Below are positions 50,607-60,141 of a stretch of 64,000 bases of DNA, one piece after another. The DNA is taken from positions 62,001 through 126,000 of the forward strand of contig NZ_JAAOIW010000009.1 in the NCBI RefSeq assembly GCF_011440305.1, read 5' to 3'. Under the pieces are notes generated by a model. That model did no database searches and was not told the origin of the DNA. It saw only the letters and a list, made by a program, of their open reading frames with translations. Each line of letters starts with the position of its first letter. Within the stretch, counting starts at the first letter, position 1. Origin of the DNA: Paenibacillus agricola. GTDB taxonomy: Bacteria; Bacillota; Bacilli; Paenibacillales; NBRC-103111. Made by a program: the position numbers and the translations under genes.

Positions 50607-51468
50607 TTATTCATCTGCCTTTCCATGCGTAACGAGCCCGTAAAGCTCAGCAGCATTGCTATAAAAGATCCGTTCATGGTAGTCTTTGGCAAGCTTTGGA
50701 AATGCCAATTTGGGCGAGTCGAAATCCCAATGCGGGTAATCACTGGCAAACAACAGGCATTCCTTGGCGTAAATCATATCCAGCATGGGTGTAACACATG
50801 TTCGGATCGGAGGGAAGCTCCAGTGGTTGGGAGGACACGTACATATTGGAGCGGAAATATTCGCTTGGCGGCTTCTTGACCCAGAGTGTCTGAAAGCGCA
50901 AGCCCTTCCAGTCCTGGTCGAGCTTCCATAAATAAGGAGCTACCCACATCACGCCGGATTCCTGCATAACAACCTTCAAACTTGGATACCTTTCAAATAC
51001 ACCGCTGACAATCAGGCTCACCATATGCGCCATCATCACCTGAGTGCGGCTGGCGCGCGATTCGATATAATAAGTAACGTGTCCTGCACCAGTCGGTGGA
51101 GGGTTAATACCTTGGCCCTCGTTGCCGATATGGATCGTAAACACAAGCCCATGGTGGGCGCAGGCTTCAAAGATCGGCTCATACATCAGGTTTCCGTAAG
51201 GCTTCTCCGCTCCGCCTGGAACCAGCACCTGAACGAACCGATGTCCAGGGACGGAAGCCAAACGGTCAATTTCCTTGACCGCCAAGCCCGGATGCTGCTT
51301 CGGGATGTTGATGGATCCTCGCAGCCGATCATCCTTGTCGAGCCAATGCTCCTTGGTATAATCATTGTAGGCCGAGCATAAGGCTGCCGCATAATTAGGA
51401 TCAGGCAACGTGCCCGCCGGAATTTCCAATAAATGGAATTCCTTACGGAAAGCTAAAAAATAAATGGG
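50607..51468 (-). pseudogene. Amidohydrolase-2 (ACMSD-like) family, copy 2, truncated and frameshifted
   Basis: One frame covers LPDPNYAAALCSAYNDYTKE, SINIPKQHPGLAVKEIDRLA and SSQPLELPSDP; another completes it with MLDMIYAKECLLFASDYPHW then DFDSPKLAFPKL and ends at 50607. The shift lies near 50795. The first 100 or so residues of copy 1, including the Asp-x-His metal motif, are missing upstream of 51468. The residues SDYPHWDFDSP and the TIM-barrel segments match copy 1 (36760-37851), so this is a dead paralogue. Confidence 0.82.
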
Positions 51469-51511
51469 TTAGGCTTCGGTCACTTCATTTACAGGGAGAG
51501 TCTAAGCAATT

Positions 51512-52147
51512 TATGCGGCATTTTATGAACTTGAACTTGGATACCCAACCCAAGGACAGGATTCTAGTGAAAACCGATAAAGAATTGTTTGCCTGGCTTC
51601 GTTCCAAGTACCCGCAAACCAAAGACGAACCTTTCGGGTTATTGAAATCGACCATCAAAACCGGGTAATTGTCTCAGGAAATTCTCTGGTGTTTCGTTTT
51701 CCAAGAACGGAGGAAGATATCCGTAATATGAAAAGGGAACTGCGGGTTTTGCCAGAGCTGCAAAAAAGAGTGAATTTGTCAATCCCTCATTTTATAGATT
51801 CATCCCTAAAAAATGACCCTCCTCCTTATGTCGTCTATCCATAAATGGAGGGCACCCCTTTAAGTCGGGATTTATTCACAACTGGAATCATTGATTTTGG
51901 TTCGCTGCAAGTTGCTGACCCCGCCTTTGATTTTGAAAGCCTCTTTCTACGGTTTGGAGAGGATTTTGCCCGGGACGTGCTACGCAATTATACGGCCCCC
52001 AAAGACAGAAGGTTTTTTGATTGGGTCAAATTTTATGCCGTAGTAATGCCTTTTAACCGGTATATTGGAGCCATTCAAAAAAATGAAAAGGAAATTATTA
52101 AAGAAATGAAGCATTGGCTCCAACAAGAATCCCAATCTTCGAAATAA
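51512..52147 (+). pseudogene. Aminoglycoside phosphotransferase (APH) family protein, decayed
   Basis: From an ATG at 51512 the frame ends SKYPQTKDEPF; a shifted frame continues RVIEIDHQNRVIVSGNSLVF, RFPRTEEDIRNMKRELRVLP, and after a stop and a deletion TTGIIDFGSLQVADPAFDFE then SLFLRFGEDFARD. These are the nucleotide-binding lobe and the metal-binding DFG segment of an APH-type kinase. The catalytic loop (HGD-x-x-x-x-N) is deleted, so no activity is possible. Confidence 0.7.
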
Positions 52148-52156
52148 GATAACATA

Positions 52157-52183
52157 GAAAAGCTGCCTATCAAGGCAGCTTTT
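52157..52183. terminator. Bidirectional intrinsic terminator
   Basis: AAAAGCTGCC-TATCAA-GGCAGCTTTT is a near-perfect stem with T runs on both strands, between the decayed kinase gene and the enolase-family operon end. Confidence 0.75.
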
Positions 52184-52412
52184 CTGTTTGTGAAACTAAT
52201 TCAGTTTAGCCAAACGATTTCTTATATGTTCTCCGACCACTTGAGGAGAACATAGGTGCGGCTGAAGTGTTTTTAATTCCTCAATTAAATCTTCAAATTT
52301 GTAAGCCTTGTATCATATCACTTATGCTCAGAAACTATGTTAATCGTATCTCCGTTGCTTTGCTTAGTGGAACCAATTGGAAGTCATCTTAATAGGTTGT
52401 TCGCACTCCCTA

Positions 52413-53501
52413 CTACACTTGCGAAATTTGATAGTCTGCCTTATCCAGCCACTCTGGGTTAATAGAAACTCCCCACCCTGGGCCATCCGGAACCTGCAAT
52501 TGTCCGTTACGTACTTCCAGCTTTGTGGTGAATAAGGATTCCGTCCACGAATCGGATTCAATGGATAGCTCCATAAACCGGCCGGCATTCGGAATAGCTG
52601 AGACCATATGCAAAGTAAATATCGCAACCATCGAGCGATTAGCAGCATGTGGTGTACACGTCATCCCGGCATACTGCGCAAGCTTCGCCACTTCCAAAGC
52701 TCGGCTCAAGCCGCCAACATAGCAAATATCCGGCTGGACAATATCAACGGCATGCATGGATATCATCCGTTTCCAGTGCGCCATATCTGTATCCTGCTCT
52801 CCACCCGTAACCGCTACATCCAATGCATCCGTAACCTGCTTGGTCCACTCCAATTCAGGATAAGGGCAAGGCTCTTCATAGTGAACGACGCCTTGCTGCT
52901 CCAGCATACGCCCGACTTCAATTGCGCGGCGCGGGGAAAATCCACTGTTCGCATCGACGTATAAATCCGTATTGTTGCCAATAGCCTGACGAACGGAGGC
53001 AACCACCTGCTCAGTCCTTCCGGGATACACGTCGACATCGCGCCCAAAATTGTTGCCGATTCTTATTTTGAAAGCACGAAAGCCCTGTTCCGCCTGCATC
53101 TTCTTTAACCGCTCAGCTTCATCAGCGGGTGAAATATTGCGGCGCATGCTGGAGCCGTATACATCCACAGGGCGCGGTTTGCTGCCAAGTAATTCGCAGA
53201 CGCTTTTGTTCGCACGCTTGCCATGCAAATCCCACAAAGCAGTGTCCAGACCGCCAACTGCTCTGCATATGTAAGACCCGGGGAATTTATGCTCCCCGTA
53301 AACAACTTGCTCAACCAAATCCGCTATACGCTCCGCACTGGCTCCCAAAGCGTAAGGGGCTATCTGTTGGTGGAGCACCAATGCCGAAATATTAGCGTTA
53401 TACGTAGCAAGCTGCCCATAGCCTTCGTGCCCGTCATCCGTTTTCACTCTTACCATGCTAATATTTTTGGTTGTAAAGGTTTCGATGCTTTTAATCTTCA
53501 A
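52413..53501 (-). CDS. Enolase-superfamily (mandelate racemase type) sugar-acid dehydratase
   Basis: A 362-residue enzyme of the MR subgroup. Metal ligands are Asp183 (LYVDANSGF), Glu209 or Glu210 (HYEEPCP) and Glu235 (GGEQDT). The Asp258/His285 dyad is in QPDICYVGG and TPHAANRS, and the KxK position reads Lys145-Ile-Arg147. Most such enzymes dehydrate aldonic acids to 2-keto-3-deoxy acids. The TTG at 53501 is the likely start (AGGGAGG, 8 bases). It follows the 902-residue hydrolase gene by 88 bp and probably acts on the acid derived from its product. Confidence 0.85.
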   Translation of the reverse strand: MKIKSIETFTTKNISMVRVKTDDGHEGYGQLATYNANISALVLHQQIAPYALGASAERIADLVEQVVYGEHKFPGSYICRAVGGLDTALWDLHGKRANKSVCELLGSKPRPVDVYGSSMRRNISPADEAERLKKMQAEQGFRAFKIRIGNNFGRDVDVYPGRTEQVVASVRQAIGNNTDLYVDANSGFSPRRAIEVGRMLEQQGVVHYEEPCPYPELEWTKQVTDALDVAVTGGEQDTDMAHWKRMISMHAVDIVQPDICYVGGLSRALEVAKLAQYAGMTCTPHAANRSMVAIFTLHMVSAIPNAGRFMELSIESDSWTESLFTTKLEVRNGQLQVPDGPGWGVSINPEWLDKADYQISQV

Positions 53502-53589
53502 AATAATGGCCTCCCTGAAGTTAAATTTAAAATCAACTGTCACGACCAGTAACAACTGCCTTCAGCCAGAAGCCTTCCGGATAGCTAAC

Positions 53590-56298
53590 CTACTGCTGAC
53601 GGAGGGCATAATAAGGCTGATTGGAAAGATTGGCATTTAGTCCTGGAACAAGCCATACATCGCCCTGTCCGCTGCGCAGCTCAAAGAAATAAACGAGTGG
53701 GTATTGAGAAAGCGTATAGCTTGCTGGAATGACAGCGGCATAACTGCCATCGGCAAACAGCATATTCACTGCTTGATAGGCCTCCGCCTGATTGGCATGC
53801 CGGTAAAGTAGTGTAACGTCCACATTGTCCGCAGCTTCGGCAAGTGACAAGCGCAGTTCAACGGCTTCTCCCCTGCTGAATGAAACTGGGGATGCATGCT
53901 CATAAGCAGGCCGCTGCGACATCGACGATACTGTAACTGCACTATGCAGTAGTGATTGCGTACCTGATGTTCCTACGCTCGTCCCTGCTGCTTCAGCGTC
54001 TGCTTTGGCTTTGGCGTACACCTGCTCCATGTCAGCAATGTCCTCTTTAATCCCCGCCAAGCGATCCGACCAATGCCCTCGCATAAGCGACTTGTAGCCG
54101 AATGTAATATCATCGCGGTAAGCATCTTTCGTGGATGCGATGATTTGCTCCCAGGCCGACCGGGCCGAATTATAGCTGCTTAACGCATCCTCAAGATGTT
54201 TCAGGTTACTTGTACGCTCAGTACGCTCATATAGCGCATAGGAAACTCCGGCTCGCAGCTTGCGCGCGAAGAAGTGGCCAAGCCCCGCTAGTGCGCTTAT
54301 ATCTACTGCCCAGCGCCGATAGTTAGCGCTTTGCTCGACGCCAATTAGCGCTGTTGCGGTCGCCAGATGCTGTTCGGCTGCTACTGCAAGTCCCTGCAGC
54401 CATTGTGCCACCTCCAAAGGCGAGTACTTACCCTGAAGCTTTCCTGCAGTGCAGTCGTCAGCATATTCGTTGATCCCGTAGAAAATCCCTGTATCCAAGG
54501 GACTTACTGCCCCAAATGTATGTGGAGGCGGAGTGTCAAAAGAGGTATGGGACGTTTTTCCGGTATCGATTATAGCCGTATTATGGTACATTTCGGGCCA
54601 AAAATAATTGTTCGATGCAGAAGGCAGATGGGCGGTGGTGAGAAGCAATAAAATCCGGCTGGCATGAGCCAATGCCTGCTCGCAGTCCTCTGCCGCCTCG
54701 TGAAATTCCTGCCGCAGATACCTCATCCATTGCTCCTTATCGGCATCGGGGTTATAGACTAGTCTTCCCCATAGACGGTAGGTGTACAAATATTTTTGCC
54801 ACTCATGGCCATCAGGCTGCAGCGAAACATCCTTATAGAGCTCCCGTCCTCCGGTGCTTCCGGTTGTCTTTCGTGCTTTGAATGACATCGGTTCGCACAG
54901 CTCTACACCTACGCTGCCACAGAAGCTGCTGCTCCGGCCATAACCAGCCGCAATCGCGGGATCACCCCATAGCAGTACACGCTGCGTGCCCGGCCAGATA
55001 CGGTGAAGCACGCCTGTCCGGCGATCCTCGTTCAAATAATCCGCGTAGCCGTATCGGGTAAAACGTCTGTAGGTTTGCGTAATCGACATCATGTCGGTTC
55101 GATCAGTCATAGCAATAGGAAGCTCCTTGGTCCTGATTGCTGCCTGATGATAAGGCAATCCCATATGCTCTGCCCAAAATTTCGGGGAAACAATGACCGG
55201 CATGCCTGTGTCTAGTGCGACCTCCAGCATTTCCTCGTTTACGCCCTTGGGGTGCATATCGATTTCTATGACCCTGCCGCATTCGGTTAATCCTTTCATG
55301 ACCTCTTTCCAGAATACATGAGATGGCTCGTGAATGCCTCCCTCATAGTGGGTACGAATAGTGACACCATCGATATCCGGGCAGGATTGAAGCAGCAGCC
55401 GAAGCGCATCGCGACAATACACGGCATGGTTGGTTTCGTCAATACCTTCTATAACATGAAGCTCGTTAGGACTATCTGTCATATGATAGGCATGGTTCCA
55501 AAGCCCAAGCTGGAAATGAATCCCACGGCGTTTGGCCTCATGGCTAATAAATTGCAGCATCTGTAGATTTTGCTCCACTTCCTGTTGCTGCATGTCCCGA
55601 ACGCTAACCTTATAACCGGGTACAGACAGAAAATACGGATAGGCAAAGCCAAAATAATTATCCTTGACATCAGGATCATGCCCATAGTCATAAGTAATGC
55701 CCAGCGTGAAGTGAATGCGGTTAAAGCGATGCGTCGCAAGCTCGGTCAAATACTCGCCCCAAAACACCTTATCATTAAACCACGGCTTATCTTCAATTTC
55801 ACTGCAGAACGAACGGCTGATGCCTCGGATCTGGTTGGCAGGCTTCTCGCTGTATGACTTTATGCTCGTTAATGCCGTCCGAGGATCATCGCTATACTTG
55901 ATGCGATCCGCCAACTCAAGAACAGCATAGACCAGCCCTCGCACGTCGGCTCCGATAAGTGTAAGTGTTCCCTCACCACCTGCTGATGCTTCCCTTATGA
56001 TACAAAACGATTCGGGTGTAGCAGGAAGCTCCTCCTCATTCGCTTGTGTCTGGATATCCTTATTCGTTTGTGTCTGGATATCCTGTTGCTCAGCTGCGAA
56101 GGTTGATCCCACAATGCTTAATAGTAGCCCACCCTTTGCCCCTTCATCGCTGTCGTCTGCTGCTTCTGCAAGCTCGATCCCCCGTCCCTTAATTAAGCTC
56201 GCTAAATGCTCAACGGCCCACGTCACTGAATCATTAGCGGCTATTGCATCGGCAGCACTACGAGCGATTCTAATTTTAAAGGCATTGCTTAGTATCAT
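53590..56298 (-). CDS. Large glycoside-hydrolase-like protein of unassigned family
   Basis: A 902-residue protein without signal peptide. Residues 1-145 form an N-terminal alpha/beta domain like those before GH20, GH67 and GH84 barrels (TLTLIGADVRGLVYAVLELA). The barrel follows: RFNRIHFTLGITYDYGHDP, GIHFQLGLWNHAYHM, DGVTIRTHYEGGIHEPSHVF, RVIEIDMHPKGV, QRVLLWGDPAIAAGYG. Acidic candidates are the Glu of HYEGG and the Asp of EIDMHP. The C-terminal third is helical, then a beta domain. An 8-residue tandem repeat (DIQTQTNK, DIQTQANE) lies near residue 73. I cannot name the family. It is encoded with an importer and a dehydratase. Confidence 0.72.
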   Translation of the reverse strand: MILSNAFKIRIARSAADAIAANDSVTWAVEHLASLIKGRGIELAEAADDSDEGAKGGLLLSIVGSTFAAEQQDIQTQTNKDIQTQANEEELPATPESFCIIREASAGGEGTLTLIGADVRGLVYAVLELADRIKYSDDPRTALTSIKSYSEKPANQIRGISRSFCSEIEDKPWFNDKVFWGEYLTELATHRFNRIHFTLGITYDYGHDPDVKDNYFGFAYPYFLSVPGYKVSVRDMQQQEVEQNLQMLQFISHEAKRRGIHFQLGLWNHAYHMTDSPNELHVIEGIDETNHAVYCRDALRLLLQSCPDIDGVTIRTHYEGGIHEPSHVFWKEVMKGLTECGRVIEIDMHPKGVNEEMLEVALDTGMPVIVSPKFWAEHMGLPYHQAAIRTKELPIAMTDRTDMMSITQTYRRFTRYGYADYLNEDRRTGVLHRIWPGTQRVLLWGDPAIAAGYGRSSSFCGSVGVELCEPMSFKARKTTGSTGGRELYKDVSLQPDGHEWQKYLYTYRLWGRLVYNPDADKEQWMRYLRQEFHEAAEDCEQALAHASRILLLLTTAHLPSASNNYFWPEMYHNTAIIDTGKTSHTSFDTPPPHTFGAVSPLDTGIFYGINEYADDCTAGKLQGKYSPLEVAQWLQGLAVAAEQHLATATALIGVEQSANYRRWAVDISALAGLGHFFARKLRAGVSYALYERTERTSNLKHLEDALSSYNSARSAWEQIIASTKDAYRDDITFGYKSLMRGHWSDRLAGIKEDIADMEQVYAKAKADAEAAGTSVGTSGTQSLLHSAVTVSSMSQRPAYEHASPVSFSRGEAVELRLSLAEAADNVDVTLLYRHANQAEAYQAVNMLFADGSYAAVIPASYTLSQYPLVYFFELRSGQGDVWLVPGLNANLSNQPYYALRQQ
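56038..56085. repeat. 24-bp tandem duplication inside the 902-residue hydrolase gene
   Basis: Two copies of a 24-bp unit (ATTCGCTTGTGTCTGGATAT then CCTT, and the same with one C-to-T change) adjoin in frame and encode DIQTQTNK/DIQTQANE. It is a recent microduplication. Confidence 0.8.
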
Positions 56299-56394
56299 CC
56301 CTTCACATCTCCTCTGTTTCTAAATAATCCAAAGCATCCAACCTTCCATTCATACCAAAAGGTTGGATGCTACCAATAAACGAAACATTAATCT

Positions 56395-57963
56395 TTATTT
56401 GTAGCTTTGATACTCATCATATTCGGTTTTGAATTCCTGGAATGCCTTCTGGAACTCCGGTTTGGCTTGAATGGATTCTATATATTTTTTATACTCATCC
56501 ATTGTTTTCTTGCCCATAATCGTTTGTACCACCATGCTGGTCCACTCTGTATTATACTTCGACCAGTTCGCTGTCCATGTGTCCGATTTCAAATAGGTAA
56601 ATGGATCAAGCTTGCCAAGATTGCCGAATTCTTTAACCTGCGTCCAAATCTTGTCATTGTACTCCTTAGGAGCATTTTTATCGTAGCTCTTCCACCAATC
56701 GTTCCACATCATTGGAAGTGGCTGTTGGACGCTGGTATCGATCTGTTTGGCGCCTTTTTCCGTCATTACCTTGTAGCCGTTAACTACATTGTAGTGAACA
56801 CCTTCGACACCGAAGAAAATTAAGTCAAAAAATTCTGGCGTATTCGTCTTTTCCCAGTAGTCCAAAATCCGTTTAACCTTCTCTTCTGGCACTTTCTTGG
56901 AAATGTACAATGCGCCATACGTATCAAGCGAGAAGTTTACAGCCGCATCGCCCTTGGGTCCCTTAGGAGCAGCTATAACGACCTCGGCATTAGGTTGAAC
57001 CTTTTTAATATTTTGCTGGAATGTCCATGCACGCCATATATTACGGATATAGGAAGCCGCTTGACCCGTTTCGAACAGCTCCTGAGCCTGGGTCGCTTTG
57101 ATCGTCGCGAATTCCTCCGGCATCCCACCCCGGGCATATAGATTCCTCATATATTCCACAGTATCCGTGTAGCCTGAATTCAGATTTGAATGAATAATTC
57201 CCTTGTTATCGCTTGTAAATTGCGGTTTCATCGTACCAAAGGCCGCCAGAAAATTACCCGGAATGCCCGTTCCGCCGGGATGTACGTAGCCAAAGGTATC
57301 CTTTTTCCCATTGCCATCCGGATCCTTCTCTACCATTGCAATCAACGTATCGGCATACTCGTCCATCGTCGTCGGGATTTTCATATTAAGCTTGTCAAGC
57401 CAGTCCTTGCGCAGCTTTATACCTTGGTCAATATAGGGCCTATTTCGCACCATACCCATAATTTTTTTATTTTTGGTAACATAACGGAAAACATTCGTAG
57501 CAGAATTCTTCTTCAGATTCGGATATTTGCTGAAATCCCCGAGAAAGGGAGCCAAATCCCAAAAAGCACCATTTTCAAAAGCTTTCAAGATCGTTGGCCT
57601 GTTCGTCGTCGTGGCGAAGATAACATCGGGAATGTTACCTGAAGCCAATACCAGATCCATTTTTGTATCATAATCTCCGGAAGGCACCCATTCGATATTC
57701 ATTTTCGTGTTGGTCCGTTTTTGGATTTCTGTCCAGATTTCATTTTTCATATCAGGAAGCTGATCGAACAAGGCCAGCATAAAATTGATCTCAAGCGGCG
57801 CTTGGGCTACCGTCGGTGCAGTAGCTTTTGCGTCTTTACTATCAGGCACCGCTGTACTTCCTCCTGCGGAACCTCCCGGTGGTGCTGAACAGCCCGCAAG
57901 CATTGAACCAACAAGCATTGTGCTTATTAAAACGGGTGACCACTTTCTTCCCTTCATGCTCAT
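56395..57963 (-). CDS. LplA-type solute-binding lipoprotein
   Basis: A 522-residue binding protein. The signal peptide ends at lipobox LAGC (about residue 25), followed by a Gly/Ser/Pro-rich linker. MDLVLASGNIPDVIFATTTN and MVEKDPDGNGKKDTFGYVHP are the group's hinge and DPDGNGK loop motifs. The start follows GGGAGG. It lies between two permease genes and the 902-residue hydrolase gene, 97 bp before the latter. It is paralogous to the protein at 32915-34432. The ligand is probably a plant-derived oligosaccharide. Confidence 0.92.
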   Translation of the reverse strand: MSMKGRKWSPVLISTMLVGSMLAGCSAPPGGSAGGSTAVPDSKDAKATAPTVAQAPLEINFMLALFDQLPDMKNEIWTEIQKRTNTKMNIEWVPSGDYDTKMDLVLASGNIPDVIFATTTNRPTILKAFENGAFWDLAPFLGDFSKYPNLKKNSATNVFRYVTKNKKIMGMVRNRPYIDQGIKLRKDWLDKLNMKIPTTMDEYADTLIAMVEKDPDGNGKKDTFGYVHPGGTGIPGNFLAAFGTMKPQFTSDNKGIIHSNLNSGYTDTVEYMRNLYARGGMPEEFATIKATQAQELFETGQAASYIRNIWRAWTFQQNIKKVQPNAEVVIAAPKGPKGDAAVNFSLDTYGALYISKKVPEEKVKRILDYWEKTNTPEFFDLIFFGVEGVHYNVVNGYKVMTEKGAKQIDTSVQQPLPMMWNDWWKSYDKNAPKEYNDKIWTQVKEFGNLGKLDPFTYLKSDTWTANWSKYNTEWTSMVVQTIMGKKTMDEYKKYIESIQAKPEFQKAFQEFKTEYDEYQSYK

Positions 57964-58115
57964 AGTTATATCCTCCCTTATATTTACAACTATCCAGACA
58001 TAATCGCTTATTTACCCGCAACCGATCTACATCCGCTGGGGGTTGACCCTGGTTGAGTTTGCTTACATCACCTCCCTTGCTGTATCCACCCGGCTCGTCA
58101 AGCCTGCCAACCTGA

Positions 58116-58991
58116 TTATCCTTTAATAGAACCCAGCATAACGCCTTTCGCAAAATATTTTTGAATAAACGGATACACAAGTAGAATGGGCAAAATGGCC
58201 AGTACAATCGAAGCCATACGGATCGTTTCCTGTGGTAGCGCCTTGTCATCGCCGCTGCTTGTGGCATAGCCCTGTGAGTTTGAATCGATAATAAGTGTTT
58301 TGACAAGCACCTGAAGCGTCCATTTGGCAGAATCTGTAATATAAATCAAAGCGTTAAAGTAGGTATTCCAGTGGGCAACGGCAAAAAATAGAGTGAATGT
58401 CGCTACAGCAGGCATCGACAACGGAATGATGATCTTCATAAATACACCTATATCCGTGCAGCCATCGATCTTCGCCGCGTCCTCCAGCTCGGAAGGCAGC
58501 GATTCCATAAAGCTTTTGACAACAATCAAGCTCCAGGCATTCGTCAAAGAGATTAGAATTAAAGCCCAATAGGAGTTTAGCAGCCCCAGTTCCTTGACCA
58601 GCAGGTAATGGGGAACAATTCCTGCATTAAAAACAAGCGTAAACACTACGAAACTTAAAACGATTTTTCGTCCCGGAAGCGACTTTTTAGTAAGTCCATA
58701 AGCCATCGTGAACGTGACAATGACATTCAGAATGGTGCCTACGATCGTAATAAACAAAGTGCTATACAACGAGTTAAGAAAGCTGTTTGTTGACAACAAG
58801 TAGGTATAAGCAGCCAATGAAAACCTTTCTGGGATCATAGAGAATCGCATAGGAACATAGATCTCGGGATCCGTCAACGAAATGCTGACAACATAGAAAA
58901 ATGGGATCAGGGTAATTAAAGAAATCAATACGAGCAGCACATAATTAACCCATTCACCCAAAGAAAATTGTTTTCTTGCGACAAAGCTCAA
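58116..58991 (-). CDS. ABC transporter permease, LplC/YtcP type
   Basis: A 291-residue six-helix permease. The EAA loop reads PSELEDAAKIDGCTDIGVFM then KIIIPLSMPAVAT; the tail is KYFAKGVMLGSIKG. A TTG at 58991 is the likely start because AGGAGG lies 8 bases before it. It closely parallels the permease at 34506-35366. The LplB partner ends 18 bp upstream. Confidence 0.92.
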   Translation of the reverse strand: MSFVARKQFSLGEWVNYVLLVLISLITLIPFFYVVSISLTDPEIYVPMRFSMIPERFSLAAYTYLLSTNSFLNSLYSTLFITIVGTILNVIVTFTMAYGLTKKSLPGRKIVLSFVVFTLVFNAGIVPHYLLVKELGLLNSYWALILISLTNAWSLIVVKSFMESLPSELEDAAKIDGCTDIGVFMKIIIPLSMPAVATFTLFFAVAHWNTYFNALIYITDSAKWTLQVLVKTLIIDSNSQGYATSSGDDKALPQETIRMASIVLAILPILLVYPFIQKYFAKGVMLGSIKG

Positions 58992-59009
58992 GCCGATCAC
59001 CTCCTTATA

Positions 59010-59981
59010 TCAGAATATTCCGTCCTCACCCATTTTCTTGGAAATAAAATTAGCTCCCAATACAAGAATAAGCCCCACTATTCCTTTGAATATACCAACC
59101 GCAACACCAGTGCTGATTTCACCCTTCAAAACCCCATTGTTGTAGGCGTATGTATCAAATACGTCGGCAACATTCATAACTAGGGGATTCATCATCAACA
59201 GCAGTTGTTCAAATCCGACATCCATCATATGGCCCACACGAAGAATTAATAGAATGACAACTACGTGACGGATAGCTGGAAGGGTAATATGCCATATTTG
59301 CCGCAAACGTCCTGCGCCGTCGACAACCGCTGATTCATACAAAGAGGGATTAACCCCGGCAATCGCAGCTAAAAAAATGATCGTTCCCCAGCCTGCGTCC
59401 TTCCAGATGGATTGCAACGTGATCAGCAGCCAAAAATAGTCGCTGTTGGAAAGAATAACGATACGCTGCATGCCCCAATCGTGCAGTAATTTATTGACCG
59501 CTCCTACATCCGTGGAGATCATGAAGAACGTAAGCCCGGCCACAACAACCCACGATAAAAAATGCGGCAAATAAAAAATCGACTGACTGACTCTTTTAAA
59601 TACCTCGTGACGAACCTCATTTAGCATGAGAGCCATCAGGATCGGGACCGGAAAATATAAGATCAGATTCATGAAATTAATGCCCAGTGTATTGCGAAGC
59701 AGTACATAAAAATGATCATAGCCAAACAAATCCTGGAAATACTGAAATCCTACCCACTTACTTTTCATCATGCCTGCAAACGGATTGTAATCCTGAAATG
59801 CAATCAGAATTCCCCACATGGGGATAAATTTGAAAATAAAGAAATACAGGCATCCCGGTAGGATCAGAAGATAGAAATATCGGTGAAGGATAAGCCGCCT
59901 AAGAAATAAACGAAAAGAATGGGTAGGTTGTAACGTTAATTTTGAATCCGCTTTCAAGTTGGGTGTGACTGGGTTTTCCAT
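59010..59981 (-). CDS. ABC transporter permease, LplB type
   Basis: A 323-residue permease. YFYLLILPGCLYFFIFKFIP then MWGILIAFQDYNPFAGMMKS opens it, and the EAA loop is NPSLYESAVVDGAGRLRQIW then HITLPAIRHVVV; it ends FISKKMGEDGIF. The ATG at 59981 follows GAGGAGGAAGCAG, whereas the upstream ATG is itself part of that site. It heads the operon and lies 160 bp from the sensor-type AraC gene, its likely activator. Confidence 0.92.
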   Translation of the reverse strand: MENPVTPNLKADSKLTLQPTHSFRLFLRRLILHRYFYLLILPGCLYFFIFKFIPMWGILIAFQDYNPFAGMMKSKWVGFQYFQDLFGYDHFYVLLRNTLGINFMNLILYFPVPILMALMLNEVRHEVFKRVSQSIFYLPHFLSWVVVAGLTFFMISTDVGAVNKLLHDWGMQRIVILSNSDYFWLLITLQSIWKDAGWGTIIFLAAIAGVNPSLYESAVVDGAGRLRQIWHITLPAIRHVVVILLILRVGHMMDVGFEQLLLMMNPLVMNVADVFDTYAYNNGVLKGEISTGVAVGIFKGIVGLILVLGANFISKKMGEDGIF

Positions 59982-60141
59982 CTGCTTCCTCCTCTTCATT
60001 TTGATTCAAATTCAGTTCTTATTTCCATTTAAACGTGCGGTATTTCAACTTACAAGAGACAACTATTGCGAAAATACCGATATAAGTAAAGTCAACAAGT
60101 TATGTCCGATTTACAGCATAATTTGTCCGATTGATATAGGA

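Noticed and set aside
56038-56085. Tandem 24-bp repeat considered as a CRISPR or minisatellite array
   Set aside because: There are only two adjoining copies, without spacers, in frame inside a coding gene, so it is a microduplication.
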